Assembly (NCBI GenBank): GCA_039111635.1 | Contig: JBCAQO010000007.1 | Location: 2,728,001 to 2,792,000, forward strand | Source: Heterobasidion occidentale | Lineage: Eukaryota > Basidiomycota > Agaricomycetes > Russulales > Bondarzewiaceae | DNA: 64,000 bases | Reading direction: 5' to 3' | Part shown: one piece after another, positions 1 to 11,456 of the stretch | Layout of the letters: each line of letters starts with the position of its first letter | Position numbering within the stretch: position 1 is the first letter of the stretch | Position numbers and translations under genes: made by a program | Notes under the pieces: generated by a model | Told to the model about the DNA's origin: nothing | Seen by the model: only the letters and a program-made list of their open reading frames with translations | Database searches by the model: none

Positions 1-101
1 TATCTGACGATCAGCAAGCAATTGTATGTGGAATGACGATGAAGCTCGCTGCTGCTCAAGCGAGTAGTCCCCTCAGGAGTTGGGACCTAGAAAGGGGGTA
101 A
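1..101 (+). mobile_element. 3' internal end of an upstream copy of the LTR element
   Basis: These bases align with the internal sequence just before the second LTR (about 3690-3768). Both contain a TGGAATGAYGATGAA stretch, a GTCCC block and a purine tract ending in GGGGGTAA directly before TGTTATGAC. The window therefore opens inside another copy of the same element, and the LTR at 102 is shared by two tandem units. The purine tract is the expected polypurine primer position of an LTR element (inference). Confidence 0.75.
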
Positions 102-721
102 TGTTATGACTTGACCGATCGGGGCCCTTCGCGGCCGGTCTAACCGATGGATCAAGCATCACATGCTAGGCGGCTCCACTACGGAGCGTACATCAAGGTA
201 TTCGGCATGTCCTTAGGAGCCGACAAGACCGATGGTTCTTCAAGACATCGGTAAAGGCTATATTGGAGGGACACGAGGCTCACAGAGTTCACACAGTAAT
301 GAAGAGGCGTATTCACATGCCATGGGTTTAGGGCTTATGGGTAAGCACCTCGTCGCACCATGATGGATCAGTGCGACTGGAGAAGTACAAGAGTAGGCGC
401 CGATGAGAAAGACGGCGGCCACAGCTCTCCTAGGATGGAAACCTGGAGAAGCACACGGACTCTTACCCTATACCCCATACAGTATATAAGGCCCATAGAA
501 TAGGCTGAGGATCTTCAGTCTATTCTCTTCGTTCATTCGTATCTACGAATACGAACCTCTTCGTTCCCCTGTATCCACGCATACAGGATTCTTAGAGCCA
601 ATCGTTGTTCCCTCCTGTATCAACGCCTGATACAGTTGAGACTCCGTCCACCACTCAGTCCATTGTGTGACCTAGGGAAGAACCTGTTACTCTTGGGTTA
701 TTGAACAAGCAGTTCATAACA
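102..721 (+). mobile_element. LTR (first copy), 620 bp
   Basis: It begins TGTTATGAC and ends TTCATAACA, so the termini are perfect short inverted repeats of the TG..CA type. It is clearly homologous over its length to 3769-4372, sharing for example the blocks ATGCTAGGCGGCTCCACTAC, GTATATAAGGCCCATAGAAT and GACCTAGGGAAGAACCTGTT. GTATATAAGG near 482 is a probable TATA box. Many substitutions separate the two LTRs (620 versus 604 bp), so the insertion is old. The 285-residue minus-strand reading frame crossing its end has no supporting feature. Confidence 0.9.
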
Positions 722-3700
722 CCAACCATGGAATGATGAAGCCAGAATAGAGGTATCAATTGTGGGAGGTCGAGACGCAACCACCCAGATGGAACTCTTC
801 TGGACAACAGTACAACAATAGGCATGAAGAGACCAAGAGGCCCTTCCTCCCGCGTCGACAGGACAATCCGCCGGGCAGGACACTGGAGGCAGCAATGAGG
901 AGCACCCTCTGAGGTACAGGAGGAACAAGAGACAAGGAAGCCAGAGGACAAGGGCAACACCCCAACCCAGAAGAAACAGTCCTCGAGAAACTCGACCGTG
1001 AGATTCGCTGACTCCATGACGTCCTCAAAATCATCAACCTGAAGGAGCACATGCTTGCACTGGTAGATGAGTTCCAGACCGCCTACGGCCAACTCCAAGA
1101 ACTGCTGCCTGGACTTGAGCAGAGTTAGATGCATGGGACACAGTCGAAGACGCAAACTACGACAACATTGACCCCTATTACAGGCCAGACAAAGGATATG
1201 GGGACTATGGGGACATTGGCAGAGGATATTAGGCAAGGGAGTTGAGGAACCCCTTGTCTCGAAGGGTGACGGAGAAGAAAGGACCCTCCGCACCACAGGT
1301 ACTGGTTTCACGCACAGAACACCAAGTGTAATGTCCTGCATGACGTTAAACTGTGAAAAGATAAGAAGGCAGGGGAAGTACCTGACCATTTCTGCAGTTA
1401 ACTCTCCGCTCCATAGATAGGAAGCATTTAACACTCTTGTTGTCAAGAGGTATTCTGACAAGCGATCGGGTGTCCCGCTTGGATCCCCAGTTTTACAGGA
1501 CCCTTTCCACATTAGAAGGTCCTTGATTCAACATAACCTTGGTACTGGTATGCTGGCCTTTCGATCTTGTGGCAAGACCGAAAAGGCTACAAATGATGCA
1601 AGAATCCTGGTGGGAAAATTGTGTTGCATGTTCACTGTTGGGGAACGGTGGACCTTCCTCGCTGTCAAGGTCTGACAGGTGTTTGGAGGTCCCACTTTGG
1701 ATTTCCAGTTTTACAGGGTCATTTCAGCATTAGGGGGCCCTATCAAGATGCATGCACATAGTGGTTGCACTCCACTAAGTAGCCAAAACAAACAAGAAAA
1801 GGACAATACATCTGCAACAATGTAAAACTACAAAAGGCTTGGTTCGCAATGACTATAAACTAGTTATCGTCCAGAACAACGTTAAAGCTACCAAGACCCT
1901 CGGAGCATGGTTGTATTCTGGCAGATGATAGGAGTGATGACCCCACCATTGTAGCACCCTGCCGACTAGGTCAAGGCGCTTCTATATTCCATGCACCCTA
2001 AAGTAAAAGAATATGGGGTCAACATGGTTCAATTCTGTGCGAGGGGTTTTGGGACATGGAGCAAGTCATCAGCCATCCTACAGGACCACAACTACTCTAT
2101 GGTGCACCCATTCTACCCTTAAAGTCAGAAGCAAGAAATTCCACTTCAAGGGCCGGTCAAGAGGCAACTAGGATAGTGCCTCGGTTTCTTTAACGTCCAA
2201 AATGACGTTAAACTACTGTCCCTCTGTTCCAGGGATCATATTGGAGCTGGAATTACCATTTCCAGACCCAATAGTCCACAAAGATGTTAAACTACTGTCC
2301 CTTCAAGCATAGGGATCATTGATCAATGTTATTGTTGACACCATAATGTTGATCTAGTCTGCAATAATGATAAACTACTTGCTCCTTCCAGACATAGGAG
2401 TCATGGTTATGGGGCAATTTCATTGTCCCATCACCAGTCCAAAATGACCTTAAACTACCCTCACCCTGGAGGATTAAATCTATTGAGGCTCGGGAGGTTC
2501 AAGCCAGATGATAGCGGACGTCCACAATGACTATAAACTACAGCCATCCTCCATGATGTTAAACTAGGCTGCCCTTTATTACAGGGCCGTGTGAGTTGTG
2601 TAAAAATAGGCTTCAGCCTTACAAGTCTATTCGGGACACACCTCTATAAGTTATCCGGTTTGATATAGCATAAACCGTCACCGTCTTTCCTCAATGGGAA
2701 CCCTGTCAAGAAGTAGAACCTGGTCTAGGGCCCTATGCGCATCACCAATGGATGTTCCAGCGCACAGAAAAGTCTGCTATCTTGTTTACAGGTACTCCTA
2801 CAATGGAGATGGATAGGTCCGCAATGACCTTGTTGTTTAAACTAGCAGGGCAGTCCGCAACAACTTATGTATAAACTAGCCTCAGTCCACAATGACTTAA
2901 GGATAAACTAGCTGATGTCCACAAAGATGCAAAACTACGGAACGTCCAGCATGACACTAAACTACCAGGACATACCTTACACTGACCTCACAATAATTAC
3001 CGTTGAAGTGGACATCAAAGTCTATTCAAGAACATGACAAGTCTATTCTTCAAAAGCCTTACCTCGTGTTCAATACGTGGAGTGCGGCTGCATGCTCGCT
3101 CCCATGTGACAAACAAACACTGGACAAACACTCAACCTCTTACCTGGATGGGCCACCATATGGGGCTGACAGAGTTAGGGATCTTCAAAGGGGTCTTGCT
3201 GGATTCACATAGGTTGGTGGGCCTAAGCCTTTAGAAAGCAATCAACCCACACACACCTGGAGTCCCCCTCGATACTGGAGATTACAGAGGAGAAGATCTA
3301 TCCTGGAAACACTGAAGCATGGCCTTCAGCATTTTGAAGAAGAACGACAGACATCCACAGACAAGTTCCTATTCATCACAGAATCATTCATACATGACAC
3401 CTTTCTGGATACCAGCCAGAGCAGAAAACTGGCTTAACAAACAGTACCAGGGAAGCGGCCTGGTTTGAAGAAAGGCTTGGAAACCCTTTGCTTCGCATCA
3501 AAACGAATTGGTGAAGGAAAACACTGAGGGCGATGCGACTTTGTGGCAAAAGTTGCTATGCACCCATAACCAAACAGCTCAACAGAGATAGAAAACTCCT
3601 AGGTGTTGTAAACAACGTAAGTTGGTCTTCGCCCCAGAAAACAAAGTCATATCGGAAAGATGCATTCCAATCCTTGGACAACCAGAAAGCAAATTTTACG

Positions 3701-3768
3701 TGGAATGATGATGAATCTTGCAAGTGGTGAGTTGTCCCTTTAGGCGCAGGAATGTAGGAAGGGGGTAA
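722..3768 (+). mobile_element. Internal region of a non-autonomous LTR retroelement
   Basis: About 3.05 kb lies between two matching LTRs. I find no Gag zinc knuckle, protease, reverse transcriptase, RNase H or integrase motif in any frame, and no frame longer than about 100 codons that looks coding on the plus strand. The segment just after the LTR (about 722-1100) could be a decayed gag start, but I cannot show it. A purine tract (GAAGGGGGTAA) precedes the second LTR. The central part carries the repeated motif described separately. This looks like a large non-autonomous derivative (LARD type) that depends on a relative for its proteins (inference). Confidence 0.65.
2195..2965 (+). repeat. 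Dispersed short repeat GTCC-RCAATGAC-n-TAAACTA
   Basis: A motif of about 22-30 nt recurs at 2195, 2274, 2357, 2437, 2520, 2549 (partial), 2817, 2853, 2885, 2917 and 2944, with weaker copies upstream at about 1330, 1812, 1847 and 1868. The consensus is GTCC, then RMAATGAC or a close variant, a short variable spacer, then TAAACTA. All copies are in the same orientation. Copies near 2195-2440 are followed by a CTGTCCC/CAGGGATCAT-like tail, suggesting a longer ancestral unit of about 80 bp. The motif is non-coding in every frame examined. Confidence 0.75.
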
Positions 3769-4372
3769 TGTTATGACTTGACCTATCAAGGCCCTTTGGG
3801 GCCATGTCTAACCAATGGATCAAGTGTCACATGCTAGGCGGCTCCACTACAGAGCATACATCAAGGTATTTGGCATGTCCTTAGGAGCTGACTGGACCAA
3901 TGGTTCTTCAAGACATTGGTAGAGGATATATGACAGGGACATGGATAGAGCGGCTTGATAAGATAGGCATTCACATACCATGGGCTTAGGGCTTATGGGT
4001 AAGCACCTTGTCACACCTGGATGGAAAGGAGCAACTGGAGAAGTACAAGAGTAGGCACCGGCTAAGAGAGATGGCGACCACAGCTCTTCTGAGATGGGTA
4101 CTCAGAGAAGCACACGGACTCTTACCCTAGATCCTATATGGTATATAAGGCCCATAGAATAGGCTGAGGATCTTCAGTCTATTCTCCTTGTTTACTCGGT
4201 ATTTTCACATACCGACCTCATTGTTCAGTGGCAGTCTCCCTACTGCTACCTACACTACATCCTCCTGTATTATTCTTCTAATACAGTTGAGACTTTGTCC
4301 TCCACTCTATCCACTGTGTGACCTAGGGAAGAACCTGTTACTCTTGGGTTACTGAACGAGCAGTTCATAACA
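3769..4372 (+). mobile_element. LTR (second copy), 604 bp
   Basis: It starts TGTTATGACTTGACC and ends GAGCAGTTCATAACA, matching the LTR at 102-721 end to end with scattered substitutions and small indels. The TATA-like GGTATATAAGGCCC lies at about 4140. The sequences flanking the LTR-internal-LTR unit give no clean target-site duplication, as expected if the unit is part of a longer tandem array or the ends have recombined. Confidence 0.9.
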
Positions 4373-7300
4373 GGTGGTGGCTGGTGGTGTTGGACAAAAG
4401 GAATCAACTGAAGGTATGGGAGGAGATCCAAGGGCTGGCATCTCTGTCAGATAAGGAATGAAGGCTCAAGGTAAGGAGGCAGGATCATACTGGAACACCA
4501 CTCATTGTTTTGTGGATTTTGTTCATCACGCCCGAGAGGGAGTTGAGCTCCGCTTGTCTTGGAGACAGTTGATATTATGGTTGAAGGAGAAGATCATGCT
4601 GCATGTCAGTATATACAGCCCATCAATTCTGCTGCTCAGTGTCTGTTGTTCAATGAGCCATCACCCCAGCGTGGGCACATCAACAACAATGAGCTGTCCA
4701 GGATTGCAAGCACAGCCGTGCACACAAACACTGTGTGCACTGGGTCAGGTTGGGTTGGTGTCGGAAGGACAATGAAAACAAGGCACACAGCACCTTGCGC
4801 AGTATGACTCTCCATGGCAGTGATGCTCCCAAACCTGCCGTCAAAGCTCCTGCACTGCACGATGGTTTTGTCCTGGTTGAGTTGGTCAAGCCCGCCAAGG
4901 AGGGAGAACGTGGAGATGGTGCAATAGAGGAAGCATATGTTGAGCTCACCAAATGTGTCTTCTGCGAACATGCCTGAGAGGTACTGGAGGTCAAGCTGTT
5001 GTGAGATAGCAATGAGCACAATGCTCGACTTGGAGCTCCAACAGTGGACAGCCAGTAAGCACACATACTTATATACACACTCTGCCTCACTTAATTACCT
5101 CATTGACGCACGGCCTGTCCAGTTTTTCACTTGCCTCTCACCACCACTTGGAAACTCTCCAGCTACAATACCCCTTTTGGAGCCCCACTACCCTAGAGTT
5201 AGGTGGGCCTCCTCAGAGCCACAATGAGATGTGAGTCCCTTGTGCACGGAGCCATCTTTCTTGCACTGAACAGGAGGGCTTCAGACAATGAAGGCTCTCT
5301 ACAAAATGTGTTGTACATTCCCCTTCCTCCTTAGTAATTATCTATCTATACTGTCATTTTTCTTGAGCCCCACTTGGCTCACAGGATGGGTCTCACTCAT
5401 GTCGTTGATCAACACTAGCAAGACTCCCCGGGCCCTATTGGGAACCAGATTAAGAGCCTCGAGATCGGCTTACCAGCTAGGATGCTAAGCAAGGGCCACA
5501 CGTCCCTCATGATCCCTTGCGGTTGAATGCCGAGCACCATTGCAATGCCTCCCCCCCTTTCAAAGCAAGAGCTCGACCTGAAGCCAATTGGTGTCGCTGA
5601 ATGACTCTCCCCAGTCATCACCCATCCAAACCCATTCAAATCTGATGACTTATAGATGAATGGCCACACTATCCAGAATCAGATTGCCCAGTTGTTGTTC
5701 AGCCGGGCCTCACACATTGCCATGCAAATGCCGCCGTTATAGCTCTGAGTGAGTGGACACCCAAATACAAGGTCTCGAGCGTGCAGTCACGCATGCCATC
5801 GCCAATGTTGAGATGGCAGAGAGCAACGGCAAGGCACAGCTCCACGACTTGTAGTCCCACTTCAACAATAGTGAGTCTTTGATGAAGGACCTCCACTCTC
5901 GAGGCAAAGGAGGCTGGCAAGAGCAAGAAGAACACCACACTGAAGGCAAGAAACAGGGAGATCACACTGTTGGAGGCGCATGTCCAGTAGGCTTACATTA
6001 AGCTTGATAAAGAGCGCAGGGAGCTCGGTAGGCAAGTCAAGCTTTGGCAAGCTAGCCAGGTATTGTTTCTCCCCATTCACCTTAAGCATTTTCTTATGCT
6101 GACGTCATTAACAGGAACCAGCACGTTGTATGATCACCGCATGAGCACCGCCAAAACCAAACACTACGAGCTGGAAGATGCCATCATAGGCCACAATGTT
6201 TGGGACGTACCAGGCTGGGTGAGGGTATGGGCACTACGACATCATGCATTCATTAAGTTTTTTGAAGTATATATACATAGTTACTTTAGATAAGCCTGAG
6301 TTAAACTATAGGCAATAAATAAATAAATTTTGGAAATTTGCAATCAATATCAGATCTTAAACACCTTTTGTGGGTCGCTTATATGGCTTTTTATGACACT
6401 TTTATGGCTTTTAGCCTGCCTTAGACAAGTTGCTCAGACTTTTCTAAGAAGGGAGTCCACTTATCGAACTTTTCTAAAAGGTTAATCTACCTATCTAGGT
6501 AGGATCTTCTTGGAAGCTTAGACCACTTTTTGGAACTTACAGTCTTGCACAAGCCCTGTAAGACCCAAAAAGTAATTTGCTGTTTTCCTGATGTATTGTA
6601 TGTAAGTCTTGTCAATTAGTGTTTTATTGACCATTCCATGATATCAACTAAATGCAAACAGCACCATGTACTTACAGTACTTACTAGACTACTTGAGAAC
6701 TTGGATAAAATAGTATTGACTCATTGAACTTAGCCATAAGTCTTTGAACTTACACAAGACAAAAATCCTGATCAGGACTTGCAGCCTGCTGCCAAGAAGC
6801 AAGTACAATGTAAGGCTCATAAGTTTGGTAAGCCATCTTGCCCTTTCCCTGATGACCACATCCTGCCCACTATTACAAAGGACACATCCTGCAAGATCAG
6901 GAGGGCCAATGGAGAAGCTTATACCACAAAGCAGCCACCAGATGGTAGTAGAGCAAAAGAGCACCCATAATGAGGAAGGATGAGGAAAGGATGGACTTGA
7001 GAATGATGAGGAAGGCAGTGAGGAGGCAGTGTAATGGTACAGGTGTAAGAAGTGGTGTAAGCAATCTCCTTGCTCATCCTGTACAGAGTTTAGTGTGACC
7101 ACAATCCGTGTTGTAATGCTATTGGCACATTTCAAGTGCTTCTGTGTCACTCTTCCCTTGTTTCCTCCCATTTCTCACCAATGTTGTTGGTGAGAAACAG
7201 GAGGTCTGTCTCAAGGGGTTCCCCTTGGGACCCATGTGCACAAGGTCCCAAGTGGTGCCCAGAGGGCTGTGCTATGTGAGAGTGCTCATAGAGCTGCAAA

Positions 7301-7528
7301 AATGGGGGTCTCGGCACTTAGAGAGGTGGTGCACTCATCAGCACTCAGGCCCATGGAGTTATTTTTGCTTGTTTGTCTCGCTCCAAAAGTAAACAAAATT
7401 TCCTAGCCTCGTACTTACCAAGCAGAATAGGCCAAGCGGGCATTGAAAAGCCATGGCGCGTTTTTGTCGGAGTTGTTACGGCCGGGCAAGCCAAGCTAGC
7501 TCTAATCCGCCTAGGCTCACTTGTTGCA
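4373..7528. other. Decayed intergenic sequence, no gene supported
   Basis: Overlapping frames of 60-160 codons occur on both strands but none shows a recognisable domain or consistent exon structure. One plus-strand stretch at about 5905-6060 reads as a Lys/Glu-rich heptad-like segment interrupted by a stop, possibly a relic of a coiled-coil transposon protein. From about 6300 to 6750 the DNA is AT-rich, with recurrent ACTTTTCTAA and TGGCTTTT words. I read the region as old transposon debris. Confidence 0.5.
7171..7197. repeat. Perfect 11-bp inverted repeat (hairpin)
   Basis: TTTCTCACCAA, a 5-nt spacer TGTTG, then TTGGTGAGAAA. It is a perfect stem in otherwise non-coding DNA. It could be a transposon sub-terminal hairpin or chance; no neighbouring coding sequence makes it a terminator. 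Confidence 0.5.
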
Positions 7529-7566
7529 CTTTTGGCAGGGCGTGCCAAACATGTGTTCAACTTAGC
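7529..7566 (-). repeat. Left terminal inverted repeat of the helicase/DUF6589 unit
   Basis: Read on the minus strand it begins GCTAAGTTGAACACATGTTT and continues GGCACGCCCTGCCAAAAG. It matches 13972-14009 (plus) at 32 of 38 positions. It contains a TTTGGCR..YGCCAAA palindrome. Confidence 0.65.
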
Positions 7567-7851
7567 AAGATTTTCCTCATTTTGGCACTCTCTAGCTTGC
7601 TCACATCTCAACAGTCACTCTGTACTTCAGCAAACCCAATTTTCATGTGTATAGAAGTACAATTAATGAATCTAGGTATTCTATTTTGGCTACAAGTAAT
7701 TATTGACATTAGTATTGGGGTCTGCTGCACCTTGTGAGGGTGTCGATTGTCGTGTGGGAGCAGGTTGGGGTATGGTAGGTTGCCAAGACAAGGGTGCTGC
7801 CATGGGATATCCACCCCATGGCACATAGCTAGGAGGAAGAGGATCAGTTGG

Positions 7852-10800
7852 TCAATGCGGGGTGCTGAATAATGACACGGCATAGAAATAGAATGGTGAG
7901 TGTGTCCAGAATGTTTGAGGTGTGTAGACAGATGTTAGAGGTGGCTGGCTCGATGGTGCCAGGGGCGAGGTGTAGGAGCAGTGGGCACGATAATATGAGG
8001 CATGTGTTCCGGTGTTGACGATTGGTGCTCGCACAGGCTCCGCGTTGGCATTGCGTGCGTCTGATGGTGGAAGGGTAGGGCCAGTAGTGACAGTGTGTGC
8101 ATGCCTGGCTTGTTTGCTCCTAGGTTGGGCTAATAGAGCGTCCTCAGTGCCAGCAACAGGGCCAAGCAACGCAGTGCTTGGCGTGGATCTCTGGCGCTTG
8201 GACGGCAGAGTGGTATGAGTCTCATTGGAACTTGAGGAGGTGGATATCACAGCATCCACCTCAGAGGTGAGGTTGCGCTCGGTGTGGGCTGTCTTAGAGG
8301 TGGCCAAGGCTGTAGGTAAAGGTCTGTCCTCATCCTTCAATCCAAGTAGAAGTGCAGACAGCTCGTCCCCATATTTGGGCTAGAGAAGCCAGTTGTGGGC
8401 AAGGTAGGTCTGGATAGAGGTGGCGGTGGTTGGGTGTCGAAGGGATGCCAGCTTGGCAATGGCATTGTCAGTGAGGATGCACGCGGGCATCATGTAGAGA
8501 TGATCGCTCGCGTCGCATGCAAGAACAGCCTTGCGCCACGCCTGAAGCGCCTTCATCGTAGAGACCCTGGGCCATCCAAAGGACGTCTTGCCAGTTGCTC
8601 CTGCTGTCCACCGCTTCTTGACCCCAGGGCGTGTGCGATCTAACAGTGTCAGCTCACATATATCGCAGCATGTGACACTCGGATCTGGCAATAGAAGTTC
8701 ATGAGTGCACATGTCACAGTGGAAATGTTTTGTGAAAGGTACTTACTGGACTCTGGGTTGTTGAACACCTTATGCAGAATGGCACGGCGGCATGTTGTCG
8801 CTTGCACAAAAAGGTATAGGCCTTCAGTGGGATCTTGAGAGTGTAATGCGGGAGTGGCGCTACCTAGTACGATAGAGTTCTGAGCCGCCGTCCATCCGCC
8901 GCGAAAGCAGCCATGGGCACAAGCATAATCTTGAAGAGCTTTCTTTGTCGTGGCTGCCTTAGACACCTTGGACGCCTTTGCATGCTGTTAAGACCTGGTC
9001 TTCGCACATGATGTGCCAGGAGGCTCCTGAGTCACTGAGGGACGTGCCAGATCCAAGTATGTCCGATGAAAGCACCAGCGGCTAACTGTGTGCATAATTC
9101 GGAATGCACGAGGGATTTGTGATGGTATCGCTTCTCCAAGAATGCACAAAGGTTTTCCCACAGGTGTGAAGGTACGACCTGGTGCGGGCCTGGATGGCAG
9201 TAGATATGCTGCCCACTAAAGTTGAGATAGAATACTGCTAGTCCTGTGTAGAACTCAGCCAGTATTGAGACGGTGACTGAGTGGTTGAGGATAATGATAG
9301 AGAGAAGCGCAGAGACAAGTTAAACCAATGTTTAATCAGATGTTCTATTGACAATCAAAGGTCTGGCCTAATGGCAAAGACTATGATGTAGCAGAGGTAT
9401 GGCTAGTACCAAAGGTCAAGAGTAAGAACAGGTGGGGGTAACAAAGGTGAACGAGCTGGCGAGACAGGTCTCTGGCTCGTTTTATATATACGTAGTCTAC
9501 TTTAGGGCATGATCTACAGAAGGTCCGTGCTTCTTAAGGTACCGAGGTAAATAGAAGCAAGCGATTAATGATTGAAGAATCAACGAACAAACCATTGGGG
9601 CAGGAACAGGAACCAGGAACAGAGTCAGGGTCAGGAACCATTTGGGTAACTGTGATGATGTGATCGCTGATCAGGGGTAGAAGATAAGATAAGATAACTC
9701 AATGTCTGTTGGTGAAGTCAAGGGGTTGGTCACCGGGTATAGGTCATATCCGTTGGTCATAGACCATGTGTCATATGATCAGATGATCGTATATCTGTGT
9801 TATGAGCCGGCTCTTAACACATGCCCAGAGCATGACTTCCCATTGTGTACCTTGGTGGGAGGGGGGTTGGTCGTAGGGATGGAGTAAGTGCTCGGCTCTA
9901 TGAGCAACACCGCCAGCCTGGTTGTGTTTGAACCTCTCACGGCACATCCTGCTCGTTGCACAAAGCTGGAGAGCTTCTCTGGCAATTTCCACTGCACTAC
10001 CAATTCGATGTCAGGGATATTGCAGCCCTGGAATTTTGTGGTAGGTTAGTAAATAATGGATGTGCGCAAGATACGGAGTTCACGGACCATGTCAGCAGCA
10101 TCTGTGCATACCAAGATGCAGATGTTTCCACTGCGGAAATCCTTCATAACTTCTGATCTGTACTCATTTGTGTGAACTGCGTTGTAGGGGCAAATGAGCC
10201 CGTGCCATCTTGCCAGGATGAGTGTCCACAGGTGGTCAATAATCTCCACACCTACAGTAATGTTGTCTGCATATATCCAGGTCTTCTGGATCTCGGAGGG
10301 GTCGGAGAGCTCTGTGGAGATGATGAAATCGAGGTCTGAATAAGAGTTCATTGGATTGTGAATGGCGTGTGCGACAATGGAAACATTTGGACAATTGTTG
10401 CCAAGATTGCGGTACAGATACTGAGCACGAGTGAACTGCAGCTTCTTGATGATGTTGCAAGTCACACGACGAGTTAGGGACGCTGAAAGTGCGACAAAGG
10501 GCGTCGTTCAAGGAAGAAACACGTGAATGGTGCCTATGCTTGCATATTTCTTATGGAAGTGGGCCCTCCAATATGAGATGCAGTGGGCCTTGTCTATGAC
10601 CACTGAATAGACCCATGAGACAAGTTCTTGAGCATGGAGGACATGGTTGATGAAGCGTTGAGAGAGTAGCATCTCGGGGGATATCAGTACAATCTGGAAC
10701 TTGCCCGCAACGATGTCCTGCAATGTCTGAGAGTCAGTTGATTACCCTGAATGTCTCAGACTGATCGCGCACCCGCATCAGCTCCCGTGTGCATCCGCGG

Positions 10801-11327
10801 TGATCACTGTTCACTGCGACAGTGGACACATTGAATTCCATCTGAAATGTTTCAGCCTGGGTGGAACCAGTGGTCAGCCCTCCTATGTACGGGTACAGTG
10901 ATCATAGGAGTACACTTGCCATCTCATTTTGCAGGCCGATTAGGGGTGAAACCATGAATGTAACCCTTCCCTTGTTTTTGTCCATCGCATACGGCCCTGC
11001 GGCAATGGCACTTTTGCCCATCCCCGTCGCAGCCTGGCAAATGGCATCACGGTGCTCCTCTTGTGCTTGCACCATCTCCACCTGGAAATCTTGGGGCTCT
11101 TTACTTCCCAGCTGTGCTTTCATATGTGCTTATAGTTCCTCGAGATCCTGCATGGTCAGCGTCCTGGGCGCAACTGGCAGAACTCTCTGCTTCTGATTTT
11201 TGGGAACATGCACTCTGGCGCTTAGCAGACGTTTGGCGGTTGGAGAAGCTGGTGAGGGCATTCCGTGACAATTTTGTCTCAAACGGGAGCGGAGGAGTTG
11301 GGACAGGAAAAATTTAGCTCTTGTCAA
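7852..11327 (-). pseudogene. RecQ-type DEAD/DEAH helicase, decayed, split by a solo LTR
   Basis: Reading leftwards, superfamily 2 RecQ-like motifs appear in order. Motif I is ATGMGKS (about 11030-11010). Motif Ia/II context SPEMLL is followed by DKAHCIS (about 10594-10574). Further on come the helicase C-terminal ILVCTDAADM|GCNIPDI, VVQWKLP and SFVQRAG. Near the 3' end lies a Cys pair CCDICELTLLDRTRPG followed by the tail. A 60-nt intron (10087-10028, TACTAAC branch site) joins CTDAADM to GCNIPDI. It is broken by a stop at 11130-11132, frame loss near 10880 and 10740, Glu-to-Lys in the DEAH box (DKAH), and a solo LTR at 8986-9819. Removing the LTR plus one target duplication (839 bp) restores the reading frame across the insertion, so the frame was open when the LTR landed. 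The family is the multicopy RecQ-like helicase of agaricomycetes (recognition from memory). The start is uncertain. Confidence 0.8.
8986..9819 (-). mobile_element. Solo LTR, 834 bp, with 5-bp target duplication
   Basis: The ends are TGTTAAGA and TCTTAACA, a perfect 8-bp terminal inverted repeat of the TG..CA type. CATGC occurs immediately before (8981-8985) and after (9820-9824). A TATA-like TTTTATATATACG lies at about 9480 (plus strand). No internal region is present, so it is a solo LTR left by LTR-LTR recombination. Orientation is uncertain. It is unrelated in sequence to the LTR at 102-721. Confidence 0.88.
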
Positions 11328-11456
11328 TGAGAGGCTAGATGGACAAACTCACATGAGCATTGTGCAGGCCACTCCTCCTCACCTCCGACAACACTCAATT
11401 TGCAGAAAGAACCCACTCGTGCTTGCTGAAACTGCCCTTTCGAGGCCTGTCGAGTC

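Noticed and set aside
655..1512. 285-codon minus-strand frame
   Set aside because: It overlaps the LTR end and the element interior, has no domain and needs a weak start; it is a chance open frame.
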